Positions 4,854 through 6,043 of a stretch of DNA of 6,043 bases are shown one piece after another (within the stretch, counting starts at the first letter, position 1; every line of letters starts with the position of its first letter). The translations under genes and the position numbers were made by a program. The notes under the pieces were generated by a model that did not search any database, was not told the DNA's origin, and saw only the letters and a program-made list of their open reading frames with translations. Source of the DNA: Neisseriaceae bacterium (lineage in GTDB: Bacteria > Pseudomonadota > Gammaproteobacteria > Burkholderiales > Neisseriaceae); NCBI GenBank assembly GCA_017446355.1, contig JAFSQZ010000221.1, forward strand, positions 1 through 6,043, in the 5' to 3' direction.

Positions 4854-5714
4854 ATGACAGCACAACTGATTAACGGAAAAGAAGTTTCCCTAAAAATTCA
4901 AGATCGTATTCGCAAACAAGTAGCAGAACGTCAAACAAAAGGTTTACGTCAACCAGGATTAGCAGTTATTTTAGTAGGTGATGACCCCGCCAGCGCGGTT
5001 TATGTACGCAATAAAAACATCGCCTGTGAAAAAGTAGGTTTTGCCTCTTTCTCACACATTTTGCCAGCCAGCACCAGTGAAGAAGAATTACTCTCACTGG
5101 TTAATGAACTCAACAACAATCCAGCAGTAGACGGTATTTTGGTACAACTGCCACTGCCTAAACATATTAACGGACAAAAAGTGATTGAAACCATTCGTCC
5201 CGATAAAGATGTAGACGGTTTTCACCCATACAACGTTGGTCGTTTAGCCGTCAAAATGCCCTTATTGCGTCCTTGCACGCCAAAAGGTGTGATGACATTG
5301 TTGGAAGAATACGGCATTGAAGTTAAAGGAAAAAATGTAACCATCGTTGGACAATCCAATATTGTTGGTCGTCCACAAGCCCTAGAAATGCTGATGCAAC
5401 GTGGCACAGTAACCATTTGCCACACTGCCACACGTGATTTACCAGCCGAAGTAAATCGCGCAGATATTATTGTTGCAGCGGTGGGTCGTCCCAATTGCAT
5501 CAAAGGTGAATGGATAAAAGAAGGCGCGGTCGTGATTGATGTTGGCATCAACCGTTTAGAAAACGGCAAGCTATGTGGAGATGTAGAATTTGACGTAGCC
5601 AAAGAACGCGCAGCATACATCACACCCGTACCTGGTGGTGTCGGTCCTATGACGATTGCTACTTTATTAGAAAACACTTTACAAGCAGCCCAATTACACG
5701 ACAAAGCTGCCTGA
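4854..5714 (+). CDS. folD: Bifunctional methylenetetrahydrofolate dehydrogenase / methenyltetrahydrofolate cyclohydrolase FolD
   Basis: This cytosolic enzyme interconverts 5,10-methylene-THF, 5,10-methenyl-THF (NADP-dependent) and 10-formyl-THF, feeding purine, fMet-tRNA and methyl-group synthesis. The 286 residues match the family's usual length. The catalytic set is in place: Tyr50 and Lys54 in YVRNK, Gln98 in VDGILVQLPLP (92-102), and Asp121 in PDKDVDGFHPYN (116-127). Other family marks are PCTPKGVM (140-147), the nucleotide-binding loop VGQSNIVGRP (165-174, with Gln167 where Arg or Ala is common) and PVPGGVGPMTIATLLENT (258-275). The start is set by GGAAG upstream. The gene sits 11 bases after a strong terminator, so its transcription probably depends on read-through or a promoter inside the antiporter gene. 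The stop codon lies within a DUS-like 12-mer from which a repeat array continues. Confidence 0.95.
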   Translation: MTAQLINGKEVSLKIQDRIRKQVAERQTKGLRQPGLAVILVGDDPASAVYVRNKNIACEKVGFASFSHILPASTSEEELLSLVNELNNNPAVDGILVQLPLPKHINGQKVIETIRPDKDVDGFHPYNVGRLAVKMPLLRPCTPKGVMTLLEEYGIEVKGKNVTIVGQSNIVGRPQALEMLMQRGTVTICHTATRDLPAEVNRADIIVAAVGRPNCIKGEWIKEGAVVIDVGINRLENGKLCGDVEFDVAKERAAYITPVPGGVGPMTIATLLENTLQAAQLHDKAA

Positions 5715-5715
5715 A
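5704..5715 (+). other. DUS-like 12-mer spanning the folD stop codon
   Basis: AAGCTGCCTGAA contains the folD TGA (5712-5714) and encodes the last residues KAA. It leads directly into the hairpin repeat array. GCTGCCTGAAAACGAAGTTT (5706-5725) recurs with one change at 5987-6006. Confidence 0.45.
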
Positions 5716-5814
5716 AACGAAGTTTCAGCGAAGCTAAAACGAAGTTTCTGCGAGCGAAACGAAACTAAAACAAAGTTTTGATGAAATCAAAACAAAGTTT
5801 CTGCAAGCAAAGCT
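5714..5814 (+). repeat. Array of degenerate AAAAC(G/A)AAGTTT hairpin repeats downstream of folD
   Basis: Four units start with AAAACGAAGTTT or AAAACAAAGTTT at 5714, 5736, 5767 and 5789, and are 22-31 bases long. Adjacent units form small stems with a GAA loop: GTTTCAGC/GCTAAAAC (5722-5729/5733-5740, 7 of 8 pairs) and GTTTTGAT/ATCAAAAC (5775-5782/5786-5793, 8 of 8). The second unit forms GTTTC/GAAAC (5744-5748/5756-5760). No open reading frame runs through it. It could help fold the 3' end of folD mRNA, but there is no T run typical of a terminator. Confidence 0.6.
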
Positions 5815-5826
5815 AAAAAAGATACG

Positions 5827-5965
5827 GTCATTGCGAGACTTGAACGCAGTTCAAAGCGTGGCAATCTCCCAACTACGGAGAACAAACTTTGATTGATACA
5901 TAGCAATGACGCAGATTAAATCAGGAGATTGCCACAACTTGACTATTGTCAAGTCTCGCAATGAC
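5827..5965. repeat. 139-bp palindromic MITE-like element
   Basis: The 17-bp terminal repeats GTCATTGCGAGACTTGA (5827-5843) and TCAAGTCTCGCAATGAC (5949-5965) are perfect reverse complements. A second perfect pair, GTGGCAATCTCC (5858-5869) and GGAGATTGCCAC (5924-5935), lies inside. Between outer and inner stems each arm has its own side hairpin: TTGAAC/GTTCAA (5840-5845/5849-5854) and ACTTGAC/GTCAAGT (5937-5943/5948-5954). The unpaired centre (5870-5923) has no ORF. Palindromes of the GTCATTGCGAG...GCAATCTCC type are dispersed in many bacterial genomes, as I recall. No target duplication is obvious. Confidence 0.75.
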
Positions 5966-5984
5966 AGAAATTTTGAAATATTTC

Positions 5985-5996
5985 AGGCAGCCTGAA
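5985..5996 (+). other. DNA uptake sequence, Kingella dialect
   Basis: An exact AGGCAGCCTGAA lies within the near-palindrome TTTCAGGC-A-GCCTGAAA (5981-5997). It sits 19 bases after the palindromic element and runs straight into another AAAACGAAGTTT repeat unit. Confidence 0.8.
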
Positions 5997-6043
5997 AACG
6001 AAGTTTTGATGAAATAAAAACAAGTTTATGCGAGCCAAGCTAA
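5995..6043 (+). repeat. Second block of AAAACGAAGTTT hairpin repeats, cut by the window end
   Basis: Two units resume here. One is AAAACGAAGTTTTGATGAAAT (5995-6015), forming GTTTTGAT/ATAAAAAC around GAA (6003-6010/6014-6021, 7 of 8 pairs). The next begins at 6016 and contains GTTTATGCGAGC, like the second unit of the first block. The sequence stops at the window edge, so the array may continue. Confidence 0.5.

Noticed and set aside
5222..5704. Minus-strand 160-residue frame inside folD
   Set aside because: It is fully antisense to folD, which has all catalytic motifs intact; a long shadow frame is expected in conserved coding sequence.
5714..5814. CRISPR array
   Set aside because: Units are degenerate, only 22-31 bases long and contiguous, without unique spacers; they are better read as hairpin repeats.

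Overview
The window is AT-rich DNA from a member of the Neisseriaceae, most likely Kingella or a close relative such as Simonsiella or Alysiella. The main evidence is the 12-mer AGGCAGCCTGAA, which I recall as the Kingella dialect of the DNA uptake sequence (DUS). It occurs exactly three times (1539-1550, 3346-3357, 5985-5996), and near-matches sit in terminator stems and inside genes. The genus is inferred from this dialect and from base composition, not from a database match.

Layout: four complete genes, all on the + strand, in separate transcription units or loosely spaced. 1-328 holds a palindromic MITE-like element (8-153), then the leader of metZ with a run of eleven T. metZ (329-1498) encodes O-succinylhomoserine sulfhydrylase and ends in a DUS-type stem-loop. 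1499-1829 is a regulatory gap with a strong -10 box, an FNR-like site and a leader hairpin. It precedes ccsB (1830-3068), the WWD-domain haem-handling protein of System II cytochrome c maturation, which ends in a long hairpin. 3069-3386 carries an extended -10 promoter and a DUS, ahead of an ArsB/NhaD-type membrane antiporter (3387-4802). A compact DUS-type terminator separates that gene from folD (4854-5714), with only 11 bases between the T run and the folD start. 5715-6043 has no gene. It is a mosaic of short GAA-loop hairpin repeats, a 139-bp palindromic element and another DUS.

The genes serve unrelated housekeeping tasks: methionine synthesis, cytochrome c maturation, ion homeostasis and one-carbon metabolism. 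MetZ makes homocysteine, and FolD supplies and interconverts the folate one-carbon units from which its methyl group ultimately comes, but nothing shows the two genes are co-regulated. ccsB lacks its usual partner resB next to it.

I see no defence system, phage, complete transposase, CRISPR array, tRNA or rRNA, and no convincing new multi-gene system. The most interesting material is the repeat architecture at both ends, the DUS sequences re-used as terminators and leader elements, and the possible FNR control of ccsB.
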